Assembly (NCBI RefSeq): GCF_000711715.1
Contig: NZ_JONN01000001.1
Span: forward strand, 1,116,001-1,180,000
Length of the DNA: 64,000 nt
Direction of reading: 5' to 3'
Source of the DNA: Sphingomonas astaxanthinifaciens DSM 22298
GTDB taxonomy: Bacteria; Pseudomonadota; Alphaproteobacteria; Sphingomonadales; Sphingomonadaceae
Of the stretch, positions 29,562-39,139 are shown in pieces. Made by a program: the position numbers and the translations under genes. Every line of letters starts with the position of its first letter. Within the stretch, counting starts at the first letter, position 1. Under the pieces are notes generated by a model. The model saw only the letters and a list, made by a program, of their open reading frames with translations, was not told the origin of the DNA and ran no database searches.

Positions 29562-30116
29562 ATGACGATGGCGCGGCTGATCCTGTTCAACAAACCCTAT
29601 GGGGTGCTGTCGCAGTTCACCGACCGGGGATCGCCGACCGCTCGCGCGACGCTGTCGAACCATATCGCGGTGAAAGGCGTCTATCCCGCCGGGCGGCTCG
29701 ACCGGGACAGCGAGGGCCTGCTGCTGCTGTGCGACGACGGGCGGCTGCAGGCGCGGATCGCCGATCCCCGGTTCAAGCTGCCCAAGACCTATCTCGTGCA
29801 GGTCGAGGGCGACCCGCAGGAGGAGGCGCTGGAGCGGTTGCGCAAGGGCGTGCTCCTCAACGACGGCATGACCCGCCCGGCCGAAGTCGCGATGATCGAC
29901 GACCCCGGTCTGTGGCCGCGCGATCCGCCGATCCGCGTGCGCAAGTCGATTCCCGATCATTGGCTTCAGATCTCCATCCGCGAGGGCCGCAACCGGCAGG
30001 TCCGGCGAATGACCGCGGCCGTCGGCCTTCCGACCCTCCGGCTGGTGAGATGGGCCATTGGCGACTGGACCGTGGCAGGGATCGCGCCCGGCGAATATCG
30101 GGAGATCGCGGTCTAG
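29562..30116 (+). CDS. RluE-type 23S rRNA pseudouridine synthase (RsuA/RluB/E/F family)
   Basis: The 184-residue enzyme converts uridine to pseudouridine in rRNA. The catalytic motif [13 protein letters not shown] carries the active Asp; other marks are [28 protein letters not shown] and [13 protein letters not shown]. The lack of an S4 domain and the short length fit RluE, which acts on U2457 of 23S rRNA. ATG 29562 and ATG 29568 are both possible starts. It lies just downstream of the tRNA. Confidence 0.9.
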   Translation: MTMARLILFNKPYGVLSQFTDRGSPTARATLSNHIAVKGVYPAGRLDRDSEGLLLLCDDGRLQARIADPRFKLPKTYLVQVEGDPQEEALERLRKGVLLNDGMTRPAEVAMIDDPGLWPRDPPIRVRKSIPDHWLQISIREGRNRQVRRMTAAVGLPTLRLVRWAIGDWTVAGIAPGEYREIAV

Positions 30117-30151
30117 GTGCCGAGGCTTCTGCGTCCTAAAGCGCGCTCCCG

Positions 30152-30982
30152 ATGAACTACCGCCACTCCTTTCATGCCGGGAACAGCGCCGATGTGGTCA
30201 AGCACAGCCTGCTGATCGCGCTTGTCCGCGCGCTCCAGCAGAAGCCCGCTGCGCTGACCCTGATCGACACCCACGCCGGCAGCGGCCTCTACGACCTCGA
30301 GGGCGAGACCGCGCAGCGGACCGGCGAAGCGCTGGAAGGCGTGGTTCGGGCGCTGGCCGACGGCAGCCCGCTGCTCGACGACTATCGGGCCGCGGTGAAT
30401 GCGGTGAACGGCGATGGCGAAACCCGTCTATACCCCGGCTCGCCGCTCGTCCTCGCGCAACTGCTCCGGCCGCAGGACGCGCTGATCCTCAACGAGAAGC
30501 ATCCGCAGGACGTCGTGGCGCTGCGCCAGGCGATGCGCGGCACCCCGGCCGCAATCCACCAGCGTGACGCCTACGAGCTGTGGCTCGCGATGCTGCCGAC
30601 CAAGACGCCGCGCGGGCTGGTTGTGGTCGACCCGCCCTACGAACAGACCGACGAGCGCGCCCGGATCACGGCCACGCTCGCCGCCGCGCAGCGCAAATGG
30701 GCGCATGGCGTGACCGTCATCTGGTATCCGCTCAAGGAGCGCGAGACGCACGAAAAGTGGAAGCAGCAGCTGCGCCGGCTCGGGATCCCGAAGTTCCTGA
30801 CGATCGAGCACTGGCTGTTCGATGCCGAGCAGCCGGGAGTCTACAACGGTGCCGGCCTGTTCGTCGTCAATCCGCCTTATGCCTTCACGCAGGGACTGCC
30901 GCCGATGCTCGAGGCGCTGCGCAGCGCGCTCGCGCCCGAGGGACATCGCGGCTCGCTCACCGCGGAGTGGCTGAACCCCTGA
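30152..30982 (+). CDS. rlmJ: 23S rRNA (adenine2030-N6)-methyltransferase RlmJ
   Basis: The 276-residue SAM-dependent enzyme methylates A2030 of 23S rRNA. It starts with the family's MNYRHSFHAGNSADVVKH and shows LTLIDTHAGSGLYDL (SAM site), LVVVDPPYEQ (catalytic NPPY-like motif) and IWYPLKERE. Length is normal. It follows the pseudouridine synthase by 35 bases, so two rRNA-modification genes stand together. Confidence 0.94.
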   Translation: MNYRHSFHAGNSADVVKHSLLIALVRALQQKPAALTLIDTHAGSGLYDLEGETAQRTGEALEGVVRALADGSPLLDDYRAAVNAVNGDGETRLYPGSPLVLAQLLRPQDALILNEKHPQDVVALRQAMRGTPAAIHQRDAYELWLAMLPTKTPRGLVVVDPPYEQTDERARITATLAAAQRKWAHGVTVIWYPLKERETHEKWKQQLRRLGIPKFLTIEHWLFDAEQPGVYNGAGLFVVNPPYAFTQGLPPMLEALRSALAPEGHRGSLTAEWLNP

Positions 30983-31022
30983 GCCTCTTGCCGAGCGGCG
31001 GCGGGTCGCGCAGCATCCGTGG

Positions 31023-33173
31023 ATGACCCTCGCCCTCCGCCGCACCGCCCCCCTCGCCTTTCTCGTCCTCGCTGCCGCGGCCCCGGCGCCGGTCCCGGTG
31101 GAGGCGCAACGGGTGAGCATTACCCGCGACGACTGGGGCATCGCGCACATCAAGGGCAAGACCGACGCCGACGCCGTGTTCGGGATGATCTACGCCCAGG
31201 CCGAGGACGACTTTCCGCGGATCGAGGCCAATTACCTGACCGCGCTCGGGCGCACCGCCGAGGCCGAAGGCGAAAAGGCGATCTGGCAGGATCTGCGCGC
31301 CCGGCTCTACGTCAGCGAAGCCGGGCTCAAGGCCGATTATGCCGCGAGCCCGCCGTGGCTCAGGCGGCTGATGGACAGCTGGGCGGCGGGGCTGAACTAC
31401 TATCTCGCGACCCACCCCGAGGTGCGCCCGCGCGTGCTGACCCGGTTCGAACCGTGGATGGCGCTCAGCTTCACCGAGGGGAGCATCGGTGGCGACATCG
31501 AGCGGATCGACCTCGGCAAGCTCCAGCGTTTCTATGGCGGTACGACGTCGCAGACGGCGGCGGCCTATGACGGGGAGCCACGTGGCTCGAATGGAATCGC
31601 AATCGCCCCGCAGCTGACCGCCGACGGTCACGCGCTGCTGCTGATCAATCCCCACACCAGCTATTTCTTCCGGGCCGAGCAGCAGGTGTCGAGCGAGGAA
31701 GGGCTCAACGCCTATGGCGCGTCGACCTGGGGGCAATTCTTCATCTACCAGGGGTTCAATCCCGACATCGGCTGGATGCACACGTCGAGCGGGGTCGACA
31801 GCGTCGACCAGTTCGCGTTCGACGTCCGGGCCGGTGCCGCGCAGCCGCGATACCGCGTTGGCAAGGACTGGCGGCCGCTCGCCCGCCGCGACGTGACCCT
31901 GCGTTACCGGACCGCGGACGGCCACCTCGCCAGCCGGACGTTCCGGACCTGGGCCACCCCGCAGGGCCCGATCGTCGCGGCCGAGGGCAGGCGCTGGATC
32001 GCCTTTGCGATGATGGACCGGCCGGTGGCCGCGCTCCAGCAGAGCTTTCTGCGGACCAAGACCAAGGACCTCGCCTCGTTCATGAGCGTCGCCGACCTCA
32101 AGGCCAACAGCTCGAACAATACGCTCGTCGCAACCCGCAAGGGCGAGGTCGCCTACCTTCATCCCCAGTTCGTGCCCCGCCGCGACGACCGTTTCGACTA
32201 TCGCGGCGTGGTCGACGGGAGCGATCCGCGGACCGCCTGGCGGGGGCTGCACGCGGTAGCCGACCTTCCCAACGCGCTTCGGCCCGCCACCGGATGGGTC
32301 CAGAACACCAATGCCTGGCCCTATCGCGCCGCGGGCAGCGCCAGCCCCGATCCCAAGCGCTTCCCGCGCTACATGGACAGCTTCGGCGAAAATTATCGCG
32401 GCCTCCACGCGCAAGCGCTGCTGACGGGGTCGAAGGGGTGGACGCTCGAGGGGCTCCGCGCGGCGGCCTATGATCCCGACCAGCCGGGCTTCGCCGAGCT
32501 CCTTCCCCCGCTCCTCGCCGCCTATGACGCGCTGCCGCCAGCCGACCCCCGGCGCGCGTTCCTGGCCGGGCCGATCGCCGCGCTGCGCGGATGGGACACG
32601 CGCTGGAGCGCGGCCAGCGTGCCGCAGACGCTCGCCATGTTCTGGGGCGAGGCGCTCCAGCCCAAGCTTCCGCCTTTGCCCAACGAATCGCGCAACGCTG
32701 CCTTCGCCCGCCTGGCCTCTGGAACGACGGGCGCGCAGAAACTCGACGCGTTGGCGCAAGCGGTCACCCGCCTCATCGCCGACTTCGGGCGCTGGCAGGT
32801 GCCATGGGGGGAGATCAACCGCTTCCAGCGGATCTCGCCCGCGATCGACCATCCGTTCAGCGACTCGGCGCCGAGCATCCCGCTGCCCTTTTCCTCGGGC
32901 ATCTGGGGCTCTCTCGCCTCGGTCGGCTCGGGACCGAAGTCGGGCACGAGAAACTGGTATGGGACGAGCGGAAACAGCTTCGTCGCGGTGGTCCAATTCG
33001 GACCCCGCGTCCGCGCGGTGGCGATCACGGCCGGCGGCGAGAGCGGCAATCCCGCCTCCCCGCACTTCAACGACCAGGCGCAGCGCTTTGCGGCCGGCGA
33101 CCTCCGGCCCGTCTATTTCTACCCGGACGAACTGAAGGGCCACACCGAACGGACCTACCGCCCGGGCCAATGA
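31023..33173 (+). CDS. Penicillin-acylase-family (Ntn) hydrolase, secreted
   Basis: The 716-residue precursor has a signal peptide (APLAFLVLAAAAPAPVPVEA) and starts the mature domain with VSITRDDWGIAHIKGKTDADAVFGMIYAQAEDDFPR. Self-cleavage should expose Ser in EPRGSNGIAIAPQ, at about residue 190, as the N-terminal nucleophile of the beta chain. NPHTSYFF and SNNTLVATRKGEVAYLH are further family marks. Substrates of relatives include beta-lactam side chains and acyl-homoserine lactones; here the substrate is unknown. Confidence 0.9.
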   Translation: MTLALRRTAPLAFLVLAAAAPAPVPVEAQRVSITRDDWGIAHIKGKTDADAVFGMIYAQAEDDFPRIEANYLTALGRTAEAEGEKAIWQDLRARLYVSEAGLKADYAASPPWLRRLMDSWAAGLNYYLATHPEVRPRVLTRFEPWMALSFTEGSIGGDIERIDLGKLQRFYGGTTSQTAAAYDGEPRGSNGIAIAPQLTADGHALLLINPHTSYFFRAEQQVSSEEGLNAYGASTWGQFFIYQGFNPDIGWMHTSSGVDSVDQFAFDVRAGAAQPRYRVGKDWRPLARRDVTLRYRTADGHLASRTFRTWATPQGPIVAAEGRRWIAFAMMDRPVAALQQSFLRTKTKDLASFMSVADLKANSSNNTLVATRKGEVAYLHPQFVPRRDDRFDYRGVVDGSDPRTAWRGLHAVADLPNALRPATGWVQNTNAWPYRAAGSASPDPKRFPRYMDSFGENYRGLHAQALLTGSKGWTLEGLRAAAYDPDQPGFAELLPPLLAAYDALPPADPRRAFLAGPIAALRGWDTRWSAASVPQTLAMFWGEALQPKLPPLPNESRNAAFARLASGTTGAQKLDALAQAVTRLIADFGRWQVPWGEINRFQRISPAIDHPFSDSAPSIPLPFSSGIWGSLASVGSGPKSGTRNWYGTSGNSFVAVVQFGPRVRAVAITAGGESGNPASPHFNDQAQRFAAGDLRPVYFYPDELKGHTERTYRPGQ

Positions 33174-34418
33174 TCAGTCGCGGGCGACCCGCCCGTTCTT
33201 GACCACCATCCGGACCCGCCGGACGGCGGTGATGTCGGCGGTCGGATCGCCCTCGACCGCGACGAGGTCGGCGCGAAGGCCCGGCCGGATGCTGCCCCGG
33301 TCGGGCAGCGCGAACGCCGCGGCATTGCCCGCGGTCGCCGCCGCCAGCACCTCGAGCGGACGCATCCCGCCTGCGACCATCAGCGCCATCTCGCGGGCGT
33401 TGTCGCCATGGGCATAGACCCCGACGTCGCCGCCCATGCAGATCCGTACGCCCGATTTCAGCGCCGCGGAAAAGGCCCGCCGGCTCTCCGCCACCCCGGC
33501 CGGCGCCGGCTCCTGCCCGTTCCAGCCGGCGTAGCGTGCCACCGCGTCGGCTGCGGCGAGCGTCGGGCATAATGTCATCCCCCGCGCCTTCATCGCCGCG
33601 AAAATCTCGGCCGTGCCGCCATAGCCATGTTCGATCGTGTCGGCGCCGGCCGCGATCGCACGGCGCATTCCCTCCGGGGTCGAGGTGTGGATCGCGACCT
33701 CGCGTCCCGCGTCATGCGCCGCCTCGACCGCGGCTTTGAGTTCGGCGAGCGAAAAGGTCGGACGGCTCTCCTCGCCGCTCCGCCAGCGATAATCGCCATA
33801 AAGTTTAATCAAGTCCGCCCCGCCCGCGATCTGCTCGCGGACCGCGCGCACGACCTCGTCGATTCCGCTCGCCTCCTGCGCGCCTTGCGGGATGGGAACC
33901 CCGGGCTCGAACCCCTTGGGGCCATAGGCGCCGCGCGCGACGATCGCCTTGGTCGCGACGAGGAGATGGGGTCCGGGGACGATCCCCTGATCGATCGCCT
34001 GGCGAAGCCCGACGTCCGCGAAACCCGCCCCCTCGGTGCCGAGGTCGCGCAAGGTGGTGAAGCCGGCCTCGAGCGTCTGCCGGGCCGCGACGACAGCCCG
34101 CGCGGTGCGCAGCGCAAGCGGCTCGTTCAGCACCTGCGCGTCCCACTTGGCCTCGTTGTAGGGATGGAGGAAGAGATGGCCATGCCCCTCGATCATGCCG
34201 GGCATCAGGGTCGTCCCGGGCAATTCGATCACCCGGACGTCGGCCGGGGCGGCAAGGGTGGGGCCGGCCGCCTCGATCCGGTCGCCGCGGACCAGCACCT
34301 GCCAGCCGGCATGCACCGCCGCTCCGTCGAAGACGCGGGCGGGCTTGAGAAGCAGGGCGGACGGTCCCGCCGGCTGTGGTTGCGCCACGACAAGGGCGGC
34401 AAAAGCGAGGCTGAGCAA
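33174..34418 (-). CDS. Secreted amidohydrolase (imidazolonepropionase-like)
   Basis: The 414-residue metal-dependent hydrolase has a short signal (LSLAFAALVVAQPQPAG). Metal ligands are visible in order: EGHGHLFLHP (HxH), LIKLYGDY (likely carboxylated Lys), REVAIHTSTPEG and DTIEHGYGG (His) and MGGDVGVYAHG (Asp). It belongs to the peptidase M38/imidazolonepropionase-like group; the substrate may be a dipeptide or amide. The start is a TTG at 34418 with AAGGAG at good distance. It converges on the acylase gene. Confidence 0.88.
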   Translation of the reverse strand: MLSLAFAALVVAQPQPAGPSALLLKPARVFDGAAVHAGWQVLVRGDRIEAAGPTLAAPADVRVIELPGTTLMPGMIEGHGHLFLHPYNEAKWDAQVLNEPLALRTARAVVAARQTLEAGFTTLRDLGTEGAGFADVGLRQAIDQGIVPGPHLLVATKAIVARGAYGPKGFEPGVPIPQGAQEASGIDEVVRAVREQIAGGADLIKLYGDYRWRSGEESRPTFSLAELKAAVEAAHDAGREVAIHTSTPEGMRRAIAAGADTIEHGYGGTAEIFAAMKARGMTLCPTLAAADAVARYAGWNGQEPAPAGVAESRRAFSAALKSGVRICMGGDVGVYAHGDNAREMALMVAGGMRPLEVLAAATAGNAAAFALPDRGSIRPGLRADLVAVEGDPTADITAVRRVRMVVKNGRVARD

Positions 34419-34473
34419 GAGCGGTCTCCTTCAGCGCCGAAACGAAGCGTATCGCAGGGCGGCGCGCAAGCGC

Positions 34474-36468
34474 TCAGCCGCCGATCCTGATCCCCAGCCA
34501 GAAGGTGCGCGGGGTGGCCCGCTCGGTCACGCCATCGGCGGTGCGCCCCGCCACCACCGTCGCGTCGAACAGATTCTCGCCCCGAGCGAACAGCGCGACC
34601 GACCTTCCGATCGGGAGCGCGCCAAAGGCATCGAGCGTGGTCGCGGCGGGCAGGCGGATGCGGTTGAGGTCGTCCTCATATTGTGCGCCCACGTGGCGCA
34701 GCGCGAGGGTGGCGGTCTGCCCTCCGCGCGACCAGCCGCCGCCGAGCGTCGCGACGATGGCGGGCGTCTGCGCCGGGCGGAGGCCCGCGAGGGGCGCGGC
34801 GCGCCCCGGCGCGCGCACCCTTGCCCGGCTGAGGCTGAGCGATCCGTCGAGTGACCACGGACCCGAGTGCCAGCGTCCGTTCGCCTCCAGTCCGTGCACC
34901 GTGATCGCGCCGAGGTTCTGCCGCTGACGATAGGAACCGCCCGCAGGCACGAAGCCGACCCCGGGAAAGCTGCCCGGGCCGGCTGCCAGCGTCACATTGG
35001 CGACAGGATCGACCAGGCGATTGGCGAAGGCGGTGAGCGCGATGTTCAGCCCCTTCCCCTTCCAGTCGATCCCGGCCTCGATCCCGCGCAACCGTTCGGG
35101 GTCGAGTGCGGGATTGGCGGCGGTGGCATCCTGCCCGGCCCGGAATGGCCGGAACAGCTCGTTGAGGGTCGGAAGGCGCCAGCCGAGATAGGCCGCGGTG
35201 CGCAGCGCGAGGCCGGGCGCCAGGGTGAGGCCGGCCGCGGCGCGCGCGGTCGGGAGCCAGCCCGAGCGGGAGGGATAGGATTGGTCGATGGTCACCTGCC
35301 CGGTCGCCAGCAAGGTCTCGCGCAGGCTTCCGTCGCGGATCTGCCAGCGATCGATCCGCGCGGTACCGCTCAGCGTCAGCGCGCCCTCGGTCGCGGTCAG
35401 TTCGGTGAAGGCGCCGGCGGTCAGCGACTTGCCCCCCGACTTGCGGTCGCGCGTGGCGAGGCCGGCGACATAACTGCCAAGCTCCTCCGAGCGACCCCGT
35501 GCCGCGCGGCCGTCGGTCCCGATCCGCAGTTCGAGGCCCTCGCCGACCGGCGGGCGAAGCTCGGCGCTCCAGCCGAGGGCGCGGCCGGGGACATGATATT
35601 GAAGCGAGCTGCGCGTCGCGGTGGTCCGGGCGCTGTTCGTGCTCGCGGCGCTGGCCTCGAAGTGGCGGCGCTGGCCGTAGACGAGCGCCGACCAGGTCCA
35701 GTTGCCGCTCCCGACCAGCCGGGCGGAGACATCCTCGCCCTCGCTCCGGTTGGCGGTGAAGGCGAGGCCGCGTTCGCGCCGGTCGAGGAACGCCGAAGCC
35801 GCGAGGTCGAGCCGGACCTGTTCCCCCAGCGGCAGCGACCAGCGCAGCCGCCCGCCGCCATTTTCGTAGGGTGAGCGGCGGTCGGCCGGGCCGCGCCGGT
35901 CGGCGGTGATCGGCACGAAGCCGTCCCCGCGCGCGCCGTAAGCGGCGAGCGACAAGGTCCCCCCGCCCGCCTCTGTCCCGGCATAGACCCGCGCGGCGAT
36001 CGCGCCCCGGCTTCCGCCCTCGAGGCTTGCCTCGACCCTGCGGTCGTTGCGACTCTCCATCGCAATGGTGCCGGCCAGCGCCCCCGGTCCGTCGGCCACC
36101 CCGCCGCCGCCACGCACGATCCTGACGCTCGCCAGCGCGGACGGGTCGTAGGCCGGCCAGTTGATCCAGCCGCCGAAGGGATCGCTCTGGGGCACGCCGT
36201 CGAGGACGAGCAGGGCCCGGCTCGCCGCATTGCCGCCCAGCGCGCGGAGGGTCAGGCCCTGGCTGGTGGGCTGGCCGCTCCGCGCGTCCGAGCGGCGGAA
36301 CAGCTGGAGCCCGGCCTCCCCCTTCAGGATCTGGTCGAGGCCGGTCGACGCCGTGTCACGCAGCTGCGCGCGGTCGATCACCGTCACCCCGAGCAGACGC
36401 TCGACCGCCGGCGCGGGCAAGGCCCGGGCGGTGACGACGATCTCGGCGGGCGGCGGGACGGCTTGCAT
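34474..36468 (-). CDS. TonB-dependent receptor without visible signal peptide
   Basis: The 664-residue protein has a plug domain (EIVVTARALPAPAVERLL as TonB box region, LRDTASTGLDQILKGEAGLQLF, LLVLDGVPQSDPFGGWINW, ALASVRIVRGGGGVADG) and a beta-barrel ending in TFWLGIRIGG. Such receptors import metal chelates or vitamins such as cobalamin across the outer membrane. The ATG at 36468 is preceded in frame by a stop at 36479-36477, so no signal peptide is encoded, and the 5' end may be truncated. It is divergent from bchI. Confidence 0.88.
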   Translation of the reverse strand: MQAVPPPAEIVVTARALPAPAVERLLGVTVIDRAQLRDTASTGLDQILKGEAGLQLFRRSDARSGQPTSQGLTLRALGGNAASRALLVLDGVPQSDPFGGWINWPAYDPSALASVRIVRGGGGVADGPGALAGTIAMESRNDRRVEASLEGGSRGAIAARVYAGTEAGGGTLSLAAYGARGDGFVPITADRRGPADRRSPYENGGGRLRWSLPLGEQVRLDLAASAFLDRRERGLAFTANRSEGEDVSARLVGSGNWTWSALVYGQRRHFEASAASTNSARTTATRSSLQYHVPGRALGWSAELRPPVGEGLELRIGTDGRAARGRSEELGSYVAGLATRDRKSGGKSLTAGAFTELTATEGALTLSGTARIDRWQIRDGSLRETLLATGQVTIDQSYPSRSGWLPTARAAAGLTLAPGLALRTAAYLGWRLPTLNELFRPFRAGQDATAANPALDPERLRGIEAGIDWKGKGLNIALTAFANRLVDPVANVTLAAGPGSFPGVGFVPAGGSYRQRQNLGAITVHGLEANGRWHSGPWSLDGSLSLSRARVRAPGRAAPLAGLRPAQTPAIVATLGGGWSRGGQTATLALRHVGAQYEDDLNRIRLPAATTLDAFGALPIGRSVALFARGENLFDATVVAGRTADGVTERATPRTFWLGIRIGG

Positions 36469-36547
36469 GACCGGGCTCTAGCAACTTCGCGTGCGTCGAC
36501 AATCGGTCGTGCTGCACTGGACCATCGTCTGGATTGACGGTAGCAAG

Positions 36548-36565
36548 TGTGAAGCCGCGTTGACA
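36548..36565. promoter_or_regulatory. PpsR/CrtJ-type operator TGT-N12-ACA upstream of bchI
   Basis: TGT at 36548-36550 and ACA at 36563-36565 are separated by exactly 12 bases. The site ends 10 bases before the bchI ATG, beside its GGAG ribosome site. It matches the repressor consensus of PpsR/CrtJ, which silences photosynthesis genes at high oxygen. Confidence 0.7.
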
Positions 36566-36575
36566 CTGGAGCATC

Positions 36576-37571
36576 ATGGGCGCCTTTCCCTTCTCGGCCA
36601 TCGTCGGACAGGACGAGATGAAGCGGGCGCTGTTGATCGCCGCGGTCGAGCCGCGGATCGGCGGGGTGATGGTGTTCGGCGATCGCGGCACGGGCAAGTC
36701 GACCGCCGCCCGGGCCCTCGCCAATCTCCTGCCGCCGATGGACGTGGTCGCCGGCTGCCGCTTCAATTGCGATCCCAAGGGCGCCAAGTGCAGCCACGGC
36801 GGCAATGGCAAGGTCGACCGCATGGCGGTGCCCTTCGTCGACCTGCCGCTCGGTGCGACCGAGGACCGGGTGACCGGCGCGCTCGACATCGAGCGGGCGC
36901 TGGTCGCGGGCGAGAAGGCGTTCGAGCCGGGCCTGCTCGCCAAGGCCAATCGCGGCTTTCTCTACATCGACGAGATTAATCTTCTCGAGGACCACCTCGT
37001 CGACCTCCTCCTCGACGCGGCGGCCAGCGGCGAGAATGTGGTCGAGCGCGAGAGCCTCAGCGTCCGCCACGACGCGCGCTTCGTGCTGATCGGCAGCGGC
37101 AATCCCGAGGAGGGCGAACTTCGCCCGCAATTGCTCGACCGCTTCGGCCTGTCGGTCGAGGTGCGGACGCCGCAGCGCGTCGAAGAGCGGATCGAGATCA
37201 TGCGCCGCTGCGATGCGGCCGAGCGCGATCCCGCGGCCTTCAAGGCCAAGTGGCGCCGCAAGGAAACGCAGGTGGTGAAGCAGATCGCGGCGGGCCAGGC
37301 GCTGCTCGCCGAGGTCGCCGTTCCCGATTCAACGCTCGCCGATGCCGCGCAATTGTGCATGGCGGTCGCCGCCGATGGCCTGCGCGGCGAATTGACCCTG
37401 ATCCGGTCGGCGCGAGCGCTTGCGGCGCTCGAGGGCGCGACGGCGGTCGGGCGCTCGCACCTGCGCGCCATCGCCCCGATGGCGCTGCGCCACCGCCTTC
37501 GCCGCAACGTCCTCGACGAGACCGGCCCGACGATCCGCATCGACCGGGCCATGGCCGACTTGTGGGATTGA
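36576..37571 (+). CDS. bchI: Magnesium chelatase ATPase subunit BchI
   Basis: BchI is the AAA+ motor that, with BchD and BchH, inserts Mg into protoporphyrin IX. The 331-residue protein starts PFSAIVGQDEMKRALLIAAV and has Walker A GDRGTGKSTAARAL, Walker B GFLYIDEINLL, the sensor ARFVLIGSGNPEEGELRPQLLDRFGL and an arginine finger region. The insertion with FNCDPKGAKCSHGG is typical of BchI. It is the first gene of bchI-D-O and begins just after a PpsR-type site. Its stop overlaps bchD as TTGA. Confidence 0.98.
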   Translation: MGAFPFSAIVGQDEMKRALLIAAVEPRIGGVMVFGDRGTGKSTAARALANLLPPMDVVAGCRFNCDPKGAKCSHGGNGKVDRMAVPFVDLPLGATEDRVTGALDIERALVAGEKAFEPGLLAKANRGFLYIDEINLLEDHLVDLLLDAAASGENVVERESLSVRHDARFVLIGSGNPEEGELRPQLLDRFGLSVEVRTPQRVEERIEIMRRCDAAERDPAAFKAKWRRKETQVVKQIAAGQALLAEVAVPDSTLADAAQLCMAVAADGLRGELTLIRSARALAALEGATAVGRSHLRAIAPMALRHRLRRNVLDETGPTIRIDRAMADLWD

Positions 37572-39136
37572 GCGACGACGTCGCGCTGGCCGCGCGACTG
37601 GTCGCGGCCGACCCTGCCGGGCTGGGCGGAATCTGGCTGCGAGGGGTAAGAGACGAGGAAGCGCTGCTTGCGCTGTTTCCGCCCGGCGCGATCCGCAAGC
37701 TGCCCCTTCAGATCGACGAGGAACGGCTGACCGGCGGGCTCGACGTCGCCGCCACCCTGTCGGCCGGACGGCCCGTCCATCGCCCCGGACTCCTCGCCGA
37801 AGCGGCCGGGTCGGTGCTGGTGGTGAGCGGCGCGGAGCGGCTCCAGCCGGGGATCGCCGGCCGCATCGCCGCGGCGATGGACGAATCCGGGACGGCGCTT
37901 GTCCTGCTCGACCGCGGCGAGGACGACGACCCGCGACCACCGGCCTGCCTGCTCGAGCGGACTGCGTTTCACTTCCTCGATGGCGAAGCGGCGGCGATCG
38001 GGGTCGAGCCGGGATCGACGCTGGGCGACGAGGAGCTCACCGCCACCATCGCGGCGGCAGGAGCGGCGCTTGGCATCTCCTCGGCGCGCGCCGACCTCTT
38101 CGCCCGCCGCGCGGCACGGGCCCACGCCGGCGCGCGCGGGCACGGCCAGGCCGACGAGCCTGCGCTGGCCTTCGCCGCGCGGACCATCCTCGCGCCGCGC
38201 GCCACGCGGATGCCGGCCGAGGAAGCGCCCCCGCCGCCCGAGGACCAGGCGCAGCCGCAATCCCGGACCGAAACCGGCAAGCTCGAGGACGTCGTGCTCG
38301 ACGCCGTGCGGACCGCGCTTCCCGCCGACCTCCTTGCCTCGCTGCTCGCCGCCGACAGCCTGCGCACCCGAAGCCCGGCGCAGGGCACGGGAGCAAAGCG
38401 CACCTCGCCGCAGCGCGGCCGGACCATCGGCGCGCGGCGCGGACGGCCCGGCGGCGGCGCTCGGCTGGCGATCCTCGACACGCTGCGCGCGGCGGCGCCG
38501 TGGCAGCGGCTGCGCGGCCGGACCGGGCGGATCCTCCTCACCCGCGACGACCTGCGCATCCGCCGCCACGAGAGCCGCTCGGCTTCGCTCACCATCTTCG
38601 CGGTCGACGCCTCGGGCTCGGCGGCGGCACAGCGGTTGGCCGAGGCCAAGGGCGCGGTCGAGACGCTCCTCCAGCAAAGCTATGTGCGCCGCGCCGAGGT
38701 CGCGCTGATCGCCATCCGCGGGAATGGCGCGATCCTTCTTCTGCCCCCCACCCGTTCGCTGACCCGGGCCCGCCGGCTGCTCGCCGAACTGCCGGGTGGC
38801 GGCGGGACCCCGCTTGCCGCCGGGATCGACGCCGCCCGGGCTTTGGCCGAGGCCGCACCGGCGCGGGGCCGGACGCCATCGGTCGTCCTGCTGACCGACG
38901 GCCGCGCCAATATCGCGCTCGACGGAAGCCAGGGCCGCGAGGCCGCGCAGGCCGATGCCAGCGCCGCGGCCCGGCGCCTGGCGAGCGCGGGCATCCGGGC
39001 GCTGGTGATCGACATCGGCCCCCGCGCGCGGCCCGAGGCGGCGAGCCTCGCCGCAGGGATGGCGGGACGCTATCTCCATCTTCCCGTCGCCGACCGCGCC
39101 GCCGTCAGCCGGGCGGTCGCGGCCTCGGCCGCCTGA
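37568..39136 (+). CDS. bchD: Magnesium chelatase subunit BchD
   Basis: BchD joins the BchI ring to BchH. The 522-residue protein has a degenerate AAA half (residues about 1-210, no Walker A), a Pro/acidic linker (PAEEAPPPPEDQAQPQ) and a C-terminal integrin-I/vWA domain with the MIDAS motif AVDASGSAAAQRL and GGGGTPLAAGI plus VVLLTDGRANI. I start it at the TTG at 37568, whose TTGA overlap with the bchI stop gives the expected N-terminus; no ATG fits. It is followed four bases later by bchO. Confidence 0.95.
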   Translation: MSDDVALAARLVAADPAGLGGIWLRGVRDEEALLALFPPGAIRKLPLQIDEERLTGGLDVAATLSAGRPVHRPGLLAEAAGSVLVVSGAERLQPGIAGRIAAAMDESGTALVLLDRGEDDDPRPPACLLERTAFHFLDGEAAAIGVEPGSTLGDEELTATIAAAGAALGISSARADLFARRAARAHAGARGHGQADEPALAFAARTILAPRATRMPAEEAPPPPEDQAQPQSRTETGKLEDVVLDAVRTALPADLLASLLAADSLRTRSPAQGTGAKRTSPQRGRTIGARRGRPGGGARLAILDTLRAAAPWQRLRGRTGRILLTRDDLRIRRHESRSASLTIFAVDASGSAAAQRLAEAKGAVETLLQQSYVRRAEVALIAIRGNGAILLLPPTRSLTRARRLLAELPGGGGTPLAAGIDAARALAEAAPARGRTPSVVLLTDGRANIALDGSQGREAAQADASAAARRLASAGIRALVIDIGPRARPEAASLAAGMAGRYLHLPVADRAAVSRAVAASAA

Positions 39137-39139
39137 GGA

